From Bacteroidota bacterium (GTDB taxonomy: Bacteria; Bacteroidota; Bacteroidia; B-17B0; Aurantibacillaceae): 32,112 nt of DNA. How positions within the stretch are numbered: position 1 is the stretch's first letter; every line of letters begins with the position of its first letter. A program made the translations under genes and the position numbers. Of this stretch, positions 9,707 to 19,407 are shown piece after piece. The notes beneath the pieces were generated by a model, which worked only from the letters and a program-made list of their open reading frames with translations, was not told where the DNA came from and did not search any database. The stretch spans positions 1 through 32,112 of the forward strand of contig JAHEYF010000050.1 in NCBI GenBank assembly GCA_023251755.1. The letters are read 5' to 3'.

Positions 9707-12700
9707 AACATCACCAGGTAATATCCTTTGCAAAAGAGAATAATTTTATTGCCCATAAAAAAACAAAGACCATTGCCGGTGTTTCCAATTATGCTTTTGA
9801 TGGAAGTGTATTCGATTTGTTTTACACCTTCATCAATGGCCAACAATTGGTTTTAATTGATAAAGACTGCTTGTTGGATATCACCAGGCTGGATGCAGAA
9901 CTGATTAAATTGAAGGTAGATACTGTTTTTATTACCACAGCCTTGTTCAATTCCCTGGTGCAACACCAGGCAGCTTGTTTAAATACTTTACAACAGATTT
10001 TATTTGGAGGCGAACGTTGCAACCTGGAACTCATCAATAAATTTAAAAACCTGTACCCGCACACGACTCTGATTCATGTATACGGTCCAACGGAAAATAT
10101 TGTTTATTCCACATCCTGCAATTTAAGCATTTACCCTACGAACGCTATAGCTCCCATTGGCACACAGCTGTCGGATAAAAAACTCTATGTGCTCAACCCA
10201 GATCTCAGCCCGGTACCCATTGGCCTTAGCGGTGAATTGTACATAGGAGGTGCCGGTGTAGCAAGGGGTTATTTGAACCGCCCCGATTTAACGGACGAAC
10301 GTTTTGTTCTGAATCCATTTGCTACAGAAGAAGATAAATTAAACAAGTATACACGGCTTTACAAAACAGGTGATTTGGTGAGGCGATTACCGGATGGCAA
10401 CATTGAATACATAGGCAGAAACGATGACCAGGTAAAGATCCGTGGTCACAGGATAGAGTTGGGCGAGATAGAAAATGTATTGGCACAGTTAGAAGGAATT
10501 GAACAGGCCTGTGTATTGGTGAAAGAAAGAACAACAGCTACCGGGAATACAAATTACGTAGTGGCTTATTATGTTGCGGATAACAAACAGGGAAAATTAA
10601 CACAGGCTGTTCTACATGATCAATTAACGCAGGTTTTACCCGAATACATGATTCCTGCAGCATTGATTGCGATGGAAACCTTCCCTTTAACCAGCAATGG
10701 TAAACTGGATAAACGGGCTTTACCCGATCCTGATTTTAATTCCCCGGCAGATGAATATGTTGCGCCAACTACTGAAACAGAAACAATGTTGTGCAACATC
10801 TGGAAAACAGTGCTGGGCTTGCAAAAGGTGAGTTGTGCAGATAATTTTTTCCGCATAGGTGGAGATTCCATTTTAAGTATTCAGGTATCGGGTCGTATCA
10901 GACAGGCAGGTTTTGCCTGCCAGGTAAAAGATATTTTTGAATGTAAAACGATTGCAAAGCTGGCTGAACACCTGAGCAAAAAAAGCTCAGCACTTGTTCT
11001 TAAAACAGAACAGGGCATGTTGACCGGAGAGCTTGGTTTACTGCCTGTTCAACAATGGTTTGTTGCACAGGTGGAGCAGGGAGACTTTACAAAGCCCAAT
11101 CATTTTAATCATAGCTTTTTAGTGAAGGTTCCTGGCCTGGATATAAAAAAATTAGAAACGGCTATTGCTGAATTGGTTGATTACCATGATGTGCTTCGTA
11201 TCAGGTATACTAAAGAACAGGAAGCGGAGACGGGAAAGATGAACTGGAAACAGGTTTATCAATCGAATATCGTACTGCCTGAATTAAAGACGCTGGATGT
11301 AAGCAAACACACATCAGTAGAAATTCATGAACGGCTTACCGAATGGCAAGGTGTATTTGATCTGGAGCAAGGAATTTTATTTCAGGTGGCTTACCTGTAC
11401 GGGTATGAAGACGGTAGCGCAAGAATATTTTTTGCCCTGCATCACCTGATCGTAGATGGGGTTAGCTGGCGTATTTTAGCTGAGGATGTTAAGTTGTTGT
11501 ATGAAGGAAAAACCTTAGCTCCCAAAGGAAGCAGTTACAGGCAATGGGTGGAAACTGTAAGTAAATACCCGGAACAACATCCGGAAGAAGCAAGCTATTG
11601 GCAAGAACAATTAAAGGGTATGCCGGCTTATCGGATAGCAGCTCAGCAACAGGAAGCAGGGGAAGAGTTTTTTGAATTGGACAAAGAATTAACCAGATCC
11701 CTGATCCAGGAAGCTTCCAGGGTTTATCATACAGAGGTAAATGATTTATTGTTAACCGCCCTGGCTTATGCTTTGAAGGAAATTAATCACAACACTATTC
11801 AGGGTATTACGCTTGAAGGCCACGGACGGGAAGACATTGATGCAGCAATAGATCACAGCCGCACAACAGGCTGGTTTACGACAATGTTCCCGGTTAAGCT
11901 GGAATTGCAAAACACCCTCAAAGAAAGCATTCAGTTTATTAAAGAGAGTTTGCGGAATATTCCCAATAAAGGAATAGGCTTTGGTGCTTTTGCATCTGCT
12001 GAAACAAGCAGCTATACATTTAATGACCTGGCTCCTGTAAGTTTTAATTACCTGGGACAATTTGACCAGCAGGAGCAGGATTGGCAGATCGTATCAGAGG
12101 ATAGTGGTAATGGGTTACACAGCGCTAACAAAGATCACAACCTGCTTACCATTAACGGAATGGTGAGTGATGGACAACTTGGTTTTACTGTGCAGAGCAA
12201 GTTAGGAATGCAACTTGCAAAACAGCTGAGCGATAGTTTCGAAATGCACTTAAAGCGCCTCATTCAGCATTGCAATGAAAAATTAGAGAATAAAGAATTT
12301 AGTTACACTCCAGGTGATTTTAAATGGGTTCGTATGAACCAGCAATTATTGGATCAGTTAACAGCAGCAGCCCGGTCCAATCAAAATGAGCTTATACAGA
12401 TATACCCGGCTAACAGTTTGCAGCAAGGATTTATTTACCATGTTTTAAGCCGGAATGAAGATGATGCTTACCGGGTACAGGTATTGTTTGATTACCATGA
12501 AGCCTTAAATATTGCTTTGTATGTGAAGGCCTGGGAGTATTGCATCACACAATATCCGATTTTGCGCACAGCCTTTAACTGGGAAGAAGAAATTGTTCAG
12601 CTTATTTATAAATATGGTCAGCTCAATTACCGGGTGCACGATATCAGCGGACTGAATACTCAGGAGGAACGGGATGCAGCGATAGAAGCCATCCGGGTTG

Positions 12701-15700
12701 AAGATAGAAAACAAGCCTTTGATTTAACACAACCCACCCTGCTCAGGTTGCATATTATTAAGCAGACAGCAACTTGTTATACGGTATTAAAAAATGTACA
12801 CCATAGTATTGCAGATGGGTGGAGCGAGTCGGTGCTATTAGCCAGCCTGCATCGTTATTACCAGGAACTGCTCAATAATAAAATACCAAAAATAAAAGAA
12901 GACATGGCTTACCTGCAAAGCCAGGAATACATCTGTAAACATAAAAGTACAATTCACCAGTATTGGAAAACAACTCTGGCAGGTATAGAGAGTGCCAATG
13001 ATATAAACGCTTTGCTCTGCAAACCAATTGACCCTGGCAATTATAAGCAGGTAGAACAATCAGCAGCGAACAGTATTGAATTTACAGGTGATTTTTATAA
13101 TCAGTTAAAAACATTTATAAATAAAGAAGGAATTACAAGCAATGTACTCTTGCAGTTTGCATGGCATAAATTACTTCATGTTTACAGCAATCGTTTAATA
13201 AGTATTGTAGGCACAACGGTTTCAGGCAGGGACATTCCCATTGAGGGTATAGAAGAAAGTGTTGGACTATACATCAATACCTTACCACTGGTAATTGAGT
13301 GGGAAAATGAGAACAGCATACTTTTGCAATTGCAACAAATTCAACAGAAGCTGACTGAGTTAAATACACATGGTTTTGCCGAGCTGGCGAAATTGCAAAA
13401 AGATGGAGAAAGAATATTTCATAGTTTGTTTGTATATGAAAATTATCCGGCTTCAGAAGAAGACGAAAGTGGCCCGGCAATCAGCTTAAGAAATGTGACC
13501 GAGAAAGGCAATTACCCATTGGGAATCACAGGTTATGAGCAAGCCGGCTCGATCACTATTAAATTAAAATATGATGCGGCTTATTTAACCGAAGATAAAG
13601 CACAGGAACTGCTTGCAAGGCTGGAGTACATTATCCATCAGGTAATAATAAATCCGGGTAAAAAACATGGTGAATTAACCTTGCTAAGCCCTGAAGAACA
13701 CCAACAACTTGTTTACCAATGGAACGATCAGGAGAAAGCTTTCCAGCAGGATAAAACTATTCATCAATTGTTTGAAGAACAGGCAGCTTTGTTTCCTGAT
13801 AACATTGCCCTGGTTTATGAAGGGCAAAAACTGAGTTATAAAGAGCTCAATGAAAAGAGCAACCAGTTGGCTCATTACATCCGGAAGCAGTACCTGCATA
13901 AAACAAAATGTGCACTCGCACCCGACATGCTTATCGGCTTGTGCCTCGACAGAAGTCTGGAAATGGTACTCGGGATGCTGGCCGTGTTAAAGGCTGGTGG
14001 AGCTTATGTACCCATTGATCCCCGCTATCCGCAGGAAAGAATAGATTATCTTTTGCAGGATACCCGGGCAGAAATTATTCTGAGTCAAAGACAGTTGAGT
14101 GACGCAGCGCAAACCAAACTACCCCAGGATAAAATCATTCACATCGATTTAGCAGAAGAACTATATACAACAACTATCAAATCAAACCTGGTACCGCAAA
14201 GTACAGCTGGCAACCTTGCTTATGTAATATATACATCGGGTACAAGCGGTAAACCTAAAGGAGTGATGGTGGAACATGATTCCGCTGTGTATTACCTGCT
14301 CTGTTTTAAAAACATCATTCAACGCGATCACCTCAATGTATTTGCTGTTTTGAATTATTGTTTTGATGCTTCTTTGCCGACCTTATTATCGGGTGCAGTC
14401 GGAAACGCAACAACACACATTGCTGCAAACAATATCTTTTTGAGTCAGGGCATTGAACAGTATATTCAGGAAAATAAAATTGATACAATCAGGTTAACAC
14501 CTTCTATGCTGGAGTCTCTGGATCTTAGTGGTGTTCAGCAGGAGTTAAGCATTGTAATGGGTGGTGAAAAAATTTCTTTTCAATGTGTAAATGCTGTTAT
14601 TGCCAATCAACACATCAGGTTGTATAACCAGTATGGTCCTACCGAAGCTACTGTTGGAACTACTGTGTACAGGATTTGTGAAAAAATGAATCAGCAACTT
14701 ATCGGAAAACCTTATCCGGGTAAAAGGGTTTTTGTACTGGATCAATTCAATCAACCTGTTCCTGCGGGTGTTGTTGGAGAACTTTACATTGGCGGAGCAG
14801 GTTTGTCGCGGGGATATTTGAACCGTGCTGACCTGACAACAGAACGGTTTGTTGCCAATCCCTTTGCTACTGAAGCTGATAAAGCAAAATCTTATACCCG
14901 TTTGTACAAAACGGGCGATTTGGTACGCTGGTTGCCTGATGGTAATCTGGAATACATCGGCCGGAACGATGAGCAGGTAAAGGTGCGCGGTTACCGGATA
15001 GAGTTGGGCGAAATAGAACATGCTTTGCTACAGGTAAAAGGGATCAGGGCAGCTTGTGTAATGGCAAAACAAAGAAAAACCGAAGCCGGGACTAGCAGTT
15101 ATCTCGTTGCTTATTATGTATCAGATAACACTATTGCTACACTTAACGCAATTACAATCAAAGAAAAATTAGCGGAATTATTGCCTGATTATATGGTACC
15201 CGGAGCATTTATTGAATTGGAATTTTTTCCTTTAACCGCCAATGGTAAATTAGATAAACGGGCCTTACCTGATCCTGAGCTTAGTTCTTCACTGGCTGAA
15301 TATGTGGCTCCCACAAATGAAATAGAAGCAACAATCTGTAAGGTCTGGAAGGCCTTGTTAGGTTTGGAAAAGATTGGCATCACAGATGACTTTTTTAGGA
15401 TTGGCGGAGATTCCATTTTAAGTATACAGGTAGCCGGTCGTCTCCGGCAGGCAGGTTATTCCTGCCAGGTAAAAGATGTGTTTGAATATAAAACCATTGC
15501 CAGACTGGCCGAACACCTGAGTCAAAAAAACCTGGACATCAGTCTTCAAACAGAGCAGGGGGCATTAAGTGGTGAACTGGATTTTCTACCCATTCAACAA
15601 TGGTTTGTTGAACAGGTAGAGCAGGGTGAACTACCGGAGCCCAATTATTTTAACCATAGTTTTTTGATAAAGGTTCCTGTCCTTGATCCAAAAAAACTGA

Positions 15701-17634
15701 AGATGTTCATTGTAGAACTGGCGGCTTACCACGATGTATTGCGCGTTCGTTATTATAAAGAAAGGGATGTTGATACAGGAGAGATAAACTGGAAACAGGC
15801 TTATCAACCGGATATCGCCATACCTGAGCTTAAAATTTTAGACAGGAGTATATATACTGAAATGCAGGTTCAGGAATTACTTGGCAGCTGGCAAAGTAAT
15901 TTTGACCTGGAGCAGGGACCCTTGTTTCAGTCTGCTTACCTGTATGGATACGAAGATGGAAGTGCGCGCATATTTTTTGCCTTGCATCACCTGATCGTAG
16001 ATGCGGTGAGCTGGAGAATTTTAGCGGAAGATATAAAGACCCTGTGCGAAGGGAAAAAATTACCGGTGAAAGGAAGCAGTTATCGTCAATGGGTAAAAGT
16101 GTTGAAAGCCTATCCGCAACAACATCCTGCGGAAGCAGCTTATTGGGAAGAGCAATTAAAGGATGTACCAAACTATCAGGAAGGAAAAGAACTGCAAGAA
16201 CCTTCTGAAGCATTTTTTGAATTGAACAAAGAATTAACGCGGACATTTATTCAGGAAGCTCCCAAAGCTTATCACACAGAGGTGAATGATTTATTGTTAA
16301 CCGCCTTTGCCTATGCGCTTAAAGATATGAACCACAACGATACACAGGCGATTACCCTGGAAGGGCATGGCAGGGAGGACATCGATGCTTCGATTGATCA
16401 CAGCCGGACAATAGGTTGGTTTACGACCAAGTTTCCTGTTAAGTTAAACATACAAAACAATCTAAAAGAGAGCATTCAGTTGATCAAAGAAAGCTTAAGA
16501 AATATTCCCAACAAAGGGATTGGCTTTGGCGCTTTTGCAGCTAAAAAAGAAAGCAACTACAGCCATCGGAACTTAGCTCCTGTTAGTTTTAATTATTTAG
16601 GACAATTTGAAAACAAAGCCGGTGACTGGCAAATTGTACAGGAAGAAAGTGGAAATATGGTGCACGCTGCGAATACAAACCCTATCCTGATTAATATCAA
16701 TGGGATGGTGAGCCAGGGTAAACTGGGCTTTAGTATTGTTACCAGGTTAGGAGCTAAGACAACGCAGCAACTGAACAATAGTTTTGAATTGCATTTAAGG
16801 CAAGTCATTCAGCATTGCAGCGAAAAATTAGAACAGGAAGGAAGTACGTATACACCAGCTGATTTTAAAGCCTTTATTCCATACGAAATAATCAACGAGC
16901 AACTGGATGAAGATCCGGTCATACTATTCCCTCCCGGAAACGGAGGCGCTGAATCGTATTACAACAGTTTGGTGCCGGTGCTTAAAGCTAAAAAATTAAT
17001 CCTGTTTAATAATTTTTATTCCTTTATGAAAGACAGGGATGCGAATTATTACGCTACAGAAACATTTGAAGGCTTAGCGAAATACTATAAATTATTGATC
17101 CAAAAATTGCAGCCAAAAGGCAATTACACATTTGCCGGTTGGAGCTTTGGAGGATTGCTGGCCTTTGAAGTGTTCAGGCAATTATCAGTTAAAGGAACAG
17201 GCAGGCATAATTTAATCTTGTTGGATAGTTCCTTTGTATATAAACAGGTTGAGGAACACATACCACAACAATATCTTGCAACTTACAGAGATAACATTCA
17301 TTACCGTTATCAACCAACATTTAACCAGGAAGACCTGAACATCGTTTTATTTAAATGCAGTAAAACAAGTGGTCCGGAAGAAAAGGAAAACAAAGAAGCT
17401 CACGAAACACTAAACACTTATGTTGATGAATTTCGTGTGAACTCTGCCTATAATGGTTTGGATACTGTACTTGAGGGCAGTTTTGATTTAACAGGGAACA
17501 GGGTTCAGGTAATTCAGCTGGATTGCCACCACGATAATATTCTTGAAACACACAGCGAAACAATCAGCAATTATATCCTGGCCATACAAGATGAAGTTAA
17601 TCCGGAAAGAAAAGAATTGCAGGAGCAGGAATAA
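9694..17634 (+). CDS. Terminal NRPS, 3' part: (A)-T-E-C-A-T-E-TE
   Basis: Continuation of the terminal NRPS; it has no start codon of its own at the join, and the first in-frame alternative start is TTG 9817. By base position: rest of the first A (FDGS near 9800, YGPTENIVYST near 10082, NGKLDK near 10700); T with IGGDS near 10857; E domain about 11035-12330 (LLPVQQW, HHLIVDGVSW, EGHGRED, FNYLGQFD); C about 12395-13680 (YPANSLQQGF, HHSIADGWS), which is the DCL type expected after an E; A about 13830-15250 (TSGTSGKPKG, FDAS, YGPTEATVG); T with IGGDS near 15403; second E about 15585-16860 (HHLIVDAVSW, EGHGRED, FNYLGQFE); TE about 16900-17600 with nucleophile Ser codon at 17143 in GWSFGG and a likely catalytic His in DCHHDN near 17527. 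First A pocket: D-G-F-F-L-G-V-V-Y, the isoleucine code. Second: D-A-P-R-V-G-Q-V-G, unassigned. E at the end followed by TE implies a D-configured last residue, released by hydrolysis or cyclization. Confidence 0.95.
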   Translation, partial: GVLVEHHQVISFAKENNFIAHKKTKTIAGVSNYAFDGSVFDLFYTFINGQQLVLIDKDCLLDITRLDAELIKLKVDTVFITTALFNSLVQHQAACLNTLQQILFGGERCNLELINKFKNLYPHTTLIHVYGPTENIVYSTSCNLSIYPTNAIAPIGTQLSDKKLYVLNPDLSPVPIGLSGELYIGGAGVARGYLNRPDLTDERFVLNPFATEEDKLNKYTRLYKTGDLVRRLPDGNIEYIGRNDDQVKIRGHRIELGEIENVLAQLEGIEQACVLVKERTTATGNTNYVVAYYVADNKQGKLTQAVLHDQLTQVLPEYMIPAALIAMETFPLTSNGKLDKRALPDPDFNSPADEYVAPTTETETMLCNIWKTVLGLQKVSCADNFFRIGGDSILSIQVSGRIRQAGFACQVKDIFECKTIAKLAEHLSKKSSALVLKTEQGMLTGELGLLPVQQWFVAQVEQGDFTKPNHFNHSFLVKVPGLDIKKLETAIAELVDYHDVLRIRYTKEQEAETGKMNWKQVYQSNIVLPELKTLDVSKHTSVEIHERLTEWQGVFDLEQGILFQVAYLYGYEDGSARIFFALHHLIVDGVSWRILAEDVKLLYEGKTLAPKGSSYRQWVETVSKYPEQHPEEASYWQEQLKGMPAYRIAAQQQEAGEEFFELDKELTRSLIQEASRVYHTEVNDLLLTALAYALKEINHNTIQGITLEGHGREDIDAAIDHSRTTGWFTTMFPVKLELQNTLKESIQFIKESLRNIPNKGIGFGAFASAETSSYTFNDLAPVSFNYLGQFDQQEQDWQIVSEDSGNGLHSANKDHNLLTINGMVSDGQLGFTVQSKLGMQLAKQLSDSFEMHLKRLIQHCNEKLENKEFSYTPGDFKWVRMNQQLLDQLTAAARSNQNELIQIYPANSLQQGFIYHVLSRNEDDAYRVQVLFDYHEALNIALYVKAWEYCITQYPILRTAFNWEEEIVQLIYKYGQLNYRVHDISGLNTQEERDAAIEAIRVEDRKQAFDLTQPTLLRLHIIKQTATCYTVLKNVHHSIADGWSESVLLASLHRYYQELLNNKIPKIKEDMAYLQSQEYICKHKSTIHQYWKTTLAGIESANDINALLCKPIDPGNYKQVEQSAANSIEFTGDFYNQLKTFINKEGITSNVLLQFAWHKLLHVYSNRLISIVGTTVSGRDIPIEGIEESVGLYINTLPLVIEWENENSILLQLQQIQQKLTELNTHGFAELAKLQKDGERIFHSLFVYENYPASEEDESGPAISLRNVTEKGNYPLGITGYEQAGSITIKLKYDAAYLTEDKAQELLARLEYIIHQVIINPGKKHGELTLLSPEEHQQLVYQWNDQEKAFQQDKTIHQLFEEQAALFPDNIALVYEGQKLSYKELNEKSNQLAHYIRKQYLHKTKCALAPDMLIGLCLDRSLEMVLGMLAVLKAGGAYVPIDPRYPQERIDYLLQDTRAEIILSQRQLSDAAQTKLPQDKIIHIDLAEELYTTTIKSNLVPQSTAGNLAYVIYTSGTSGKPKGVMVEHDSAVYYLLCFKNIIQRDHLNVFAVLNYCFDASLPTLLSGAVGNATTHIAANNIFLSQGIEQYIQENKIDTIRLTPSMLESLDLSGVQQELSIVMGGEKISFQCVNAVIANQHIRLYNQYGPTEATVGTTVYRICEKMNQQLIGKPYPGKRVFVLDQFNQPVPAGVVGELYIGGAGLSRGYLNRADLTTERFVANPFATEADKAKSYTRLYKTGDLVRWLPDGNLEYIGRNDEQVKVRGYRIELGEIEHALLQVKGIRAACVMAKQRKTEAGTSSYLVAYYVSDNTIATLNAITIKEKLAELLPDYMVPGAFIELEFFPLTANGKLDKRALPDPELSSSLAEYVAPTNEIEATICKVWKALLGLEKIGITDDFFRIGGDSILSIQVAGRLRQAGYSCQVKDVFEYKTIARLAEHLSQKNLDISLQTEQGALSGELDFLPIQQWFVEQVEQGELPEPNYFNHSFLIKVPVLDPKKLKMFIVELAAYHDVLRVRYYKERDVDTGEINWKQAYQPDIAIPELKILDRSIYTEMQVQELLGSWQSNFDLEQGPLFQSAYLYGYEDGSARIFFALHHLIVDAVSWRILAEDIKTLCEGKKLPVKGSSYRQWVKVLKAYPQQHPAEAAYWEEQLKDVPNYQEGKELQEPSEAFFELNKELTRTFIQEAPKAYHTEVNDLLLTAFAYALKDMNHNDTQAITLEGHGREDIDASIDHSRTIGWFTTKFPVKLNIQNNLKESIQLIKESLRNIPNKGIGFGAFAAKKESNYSHRNLAPVSFNYLGQFENKAGDWQIVQEESGNMVHAANTNPILININGMVSQGKLGFSIVTRLGAKTTQQLNNSFELHLRQVIQHCSEKLEQEGSTYTPADFKAFIPYEIINEQLDEDPVILFPPGNGGAESYYNSLVPVLKAKKLILFNNFYSFMKDRDANYYATETFEGLAKYYKLLIQKLQPKGNYTFAGWSFGGLLAFEVFRQLSVKGTGRHNLILLDSSFVYKQVEEHIPQQYLATYRDNIHYRYQPTFNQEDLNIVLFKCSKTSGPEEKENKEAHETLNTYVDEFRVNSAYNGLDTVLEGSFDLTGNRVQVIQLDCHHDNILETHSETISNYILAIQDEVNPERKELQEQE

Positions 17635-17699
17635 ATCCGATAATCAATTAAACGGATAAATAAAAACAACATATCGAACAACCAACAAATTAATTAGAC

Positions 17700-19322
17700 A
17701 TGAAACGCAACACCTTTTTTTTAAAACCAAACGTGGTAATCGAACCATTGATAGACCGGTGGTACGCCTGGTCGCACCTGATATCACCTGCTACAGCAGC
17801 GATGAACATTGTCGGGCGGCACTTGAAAATTATGAACTCCTATATTCAATCGCCGCAAATACATGCTGCTGCAGTTAAAAATCCAAAAATGCTTGGCGGC
17901 CCGTTTATGGATTACAACGGTGGCCGGGCGGATGAAATAAAACAGCTAAAAGAACAAACAACAAAGAGCCGCGAAAAATCCATTCAGCTGCACGCAGCAA
18001 TTGTTGAACTCGATAAAATGCTGAAGAATAATGCCAAAGGCTATTCCCTGGAAAGTTTGTATGAAAAGGTTCCGGAGATGCTGAAAGGCTATGTGGAGCT
18101 GGTGTACGATTTAAACGATAATCCCTCCTTCCGGCTTTTTGAATCGCTGTTGTACCGGAGTGAATTCAATACTAAATCATCACAAAGCATTGCATTATGG
18201 ATCACCAATAACGATACGCGCCCGTTTTGCCTCAGTACACCCAAACTGGATGACCCGGCTGTGTTGCACCTGCACATTCCGTTCGACCATCAGGGTATTG
18301 ATGCCATAAGCAAAATGAAAAGGAACCCGGGAAATATCGATGAGTTGGCTTCGCTGCTCGGCGTGGAACCAAAAGACCGGACACTGTTCGATACTTTTTT
18401 TACTGAACAGGAACACCCGGAGTATAAAAAATATGAAGGTGAAAAAGCCCGTATGCGTTATTTCGGCCATGCCTGTATTTTGCTCGAAACAAAAGAAGTA
18501 AGCATATTAATGGATCCGGTAATCAGTTATTATGGTTATGAATCAAGCGTTGCCCATTTCTCCGATATCGACCTGCCTGATGTAATCGATTATGTGATCA
18601 TTACCCACAATCACCAGGATCATATTTTATTAGAAACCTTGTTGCCCCTGCGCCATAAAATTAAAAACATTGTTGTTCCGGTAACAACCAGCGGGGCCCT
18701 ACAGGACCCGAACCTGAAACTGGCTTTTAAGAGTATGGGTTTTAATAATGTAATTGAAATGGACGAGATGGAAGAAGTAAAGTTTGAAAATGTTGCAATT
18801 ACAGCTGTGCCCTTTACCGGTGAACACAGCGATTTAAATGTAAGGGCCAAAGCCTGCTTCCATGTGACCATTCAACAGTTTTCTTTCCTCTTTGTTGCCG
18901 ACTCAAGGGTGATGGAACCGATGTTGTACAAACATATTCAACGTGTTATAGGCAATGTGGATGTTGTGTTCCTTGGAATGGAATGCGATGGAGCGCCCTT
19001 GTCGTGGTTATACGGCCCTTTACTTACTCAGGAATTGGCAAGGGACAAAGACCAGTCGCGCAGGCTTTCAGGCTCGGACTTCGGAAAAGGAATGCCCCTG
19101 GTAGATATTTTTAATCCGAAAGAAGTATATGTATATGCAATGGGACAGGAACCCTGGCTTGAATTTATCAGCAGCATTAAATACACGGCAGAGTCTAATC
19201 CGATTGTACAATCGAACCGTTTGGTAGAAGAATGCCAGAAACGCGGAATTGTTGCCGAGCGATTGTTTGGTGAAAAAGAATTGTTATACGACTATGAGCT
19301 AACAGCAACCGAAACATTTTAA
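17700..19322 (+). CDS. CmlA-like diiron beta-hydroxylase acting on a carrier-bound amino acid
   Basis: A 540-residue protein with an N-terminal all-family domain (about 1-250, with EPLIDRWYAWSHLISPATAA near the start) and a C-terminal metallo-beta-lactamase fold. Metal residues visible are H303-x-H305-x-D307-H308 (THNHQDH), E375 (TGEHSDL) and D401 (FVADSR). From memory, CmlA of the chloramphenicol pathway is about 532 residues and uses H305/H307/D309/H310, E377 and D403; the constant offset of two is strong support. CmlA puts a hydroxyl on the beta carbon of an aromatic amino acid held on an NRPS carrier, using a dinuclear iron centre and O2. Being 65 bases downstream of the terminal NRPS and in the same operon, it most likely hydroxylates a residue on this assembly line. 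It would be labelled simply an MBL-fold hydrolase by broad domain searches. Which carrier it uses is not visible. Confidence 0.85.
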   Translation: MKRNTFFLKPNVVIEPLIDRWYAWSHLISPATAAMNIVGRHLKIMNSYIQSPQIHAAAVKNPKMLGGPFMDYNGGRADEIKQLKEQTTKSREKSIQLHAAIVELDKMLKNNAKGYSLESLYEKVPEMLKGYVELVYDLNDNPSFRLFESLLYRSEFNTKSSQSIALWITNNDTRPFCLSTPKLDDPAVLHLHIPFDHQGIDAISKMKRNPGNIDELASLLGVEPKDRTLFDTFFTEQEHPEYKKYEGEKARMRYFGHACILLETKEVSILMDPVISYYGYESSVAHFSDIDLPDVIDYVIITHNHQDHILLETLLPLRHKIKNIVVPVTTSGALQDPNLKLAFKSMGFNNVIEMDEMEEVKFENVAITAVPFTGEHSDLNVRAKACFHVTIQQFSFLFVADSRVMEPMLYKHIQRVIGNVDVVFLGMECDGAPLSWLYGPLLTQELARDKDQSRRLSGSDFGKGMPLVDIFNPKEVYVYAMGQEPWLEFISSIKYTAESNPIVQSNRLVEECQKRGIVAERLFGEKELLYDYELTATETF

Positions 19323-19407
19323 ATTTTCAAAGATTGAATTTTCGGTGCATGAATTGAACAGAAACAAAAAGGAACAAAACACAAACGAAAGAATAATAAA
19401 CAACACT

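Noticed and set aside
14545-15021. 158-codon open frame on the - strand inside the terminal NRPS
   Set aside because: It lies wholly opposite intact A-domain motifs and its product has no recognisable features; it is a shadow of the coding strand.
15830-16246. 138-codon open frame on the - strand opposite the second E domain
   Set aside because: Opposite conserved E-domain motifs; composition is that of a complementary-strand shadow.
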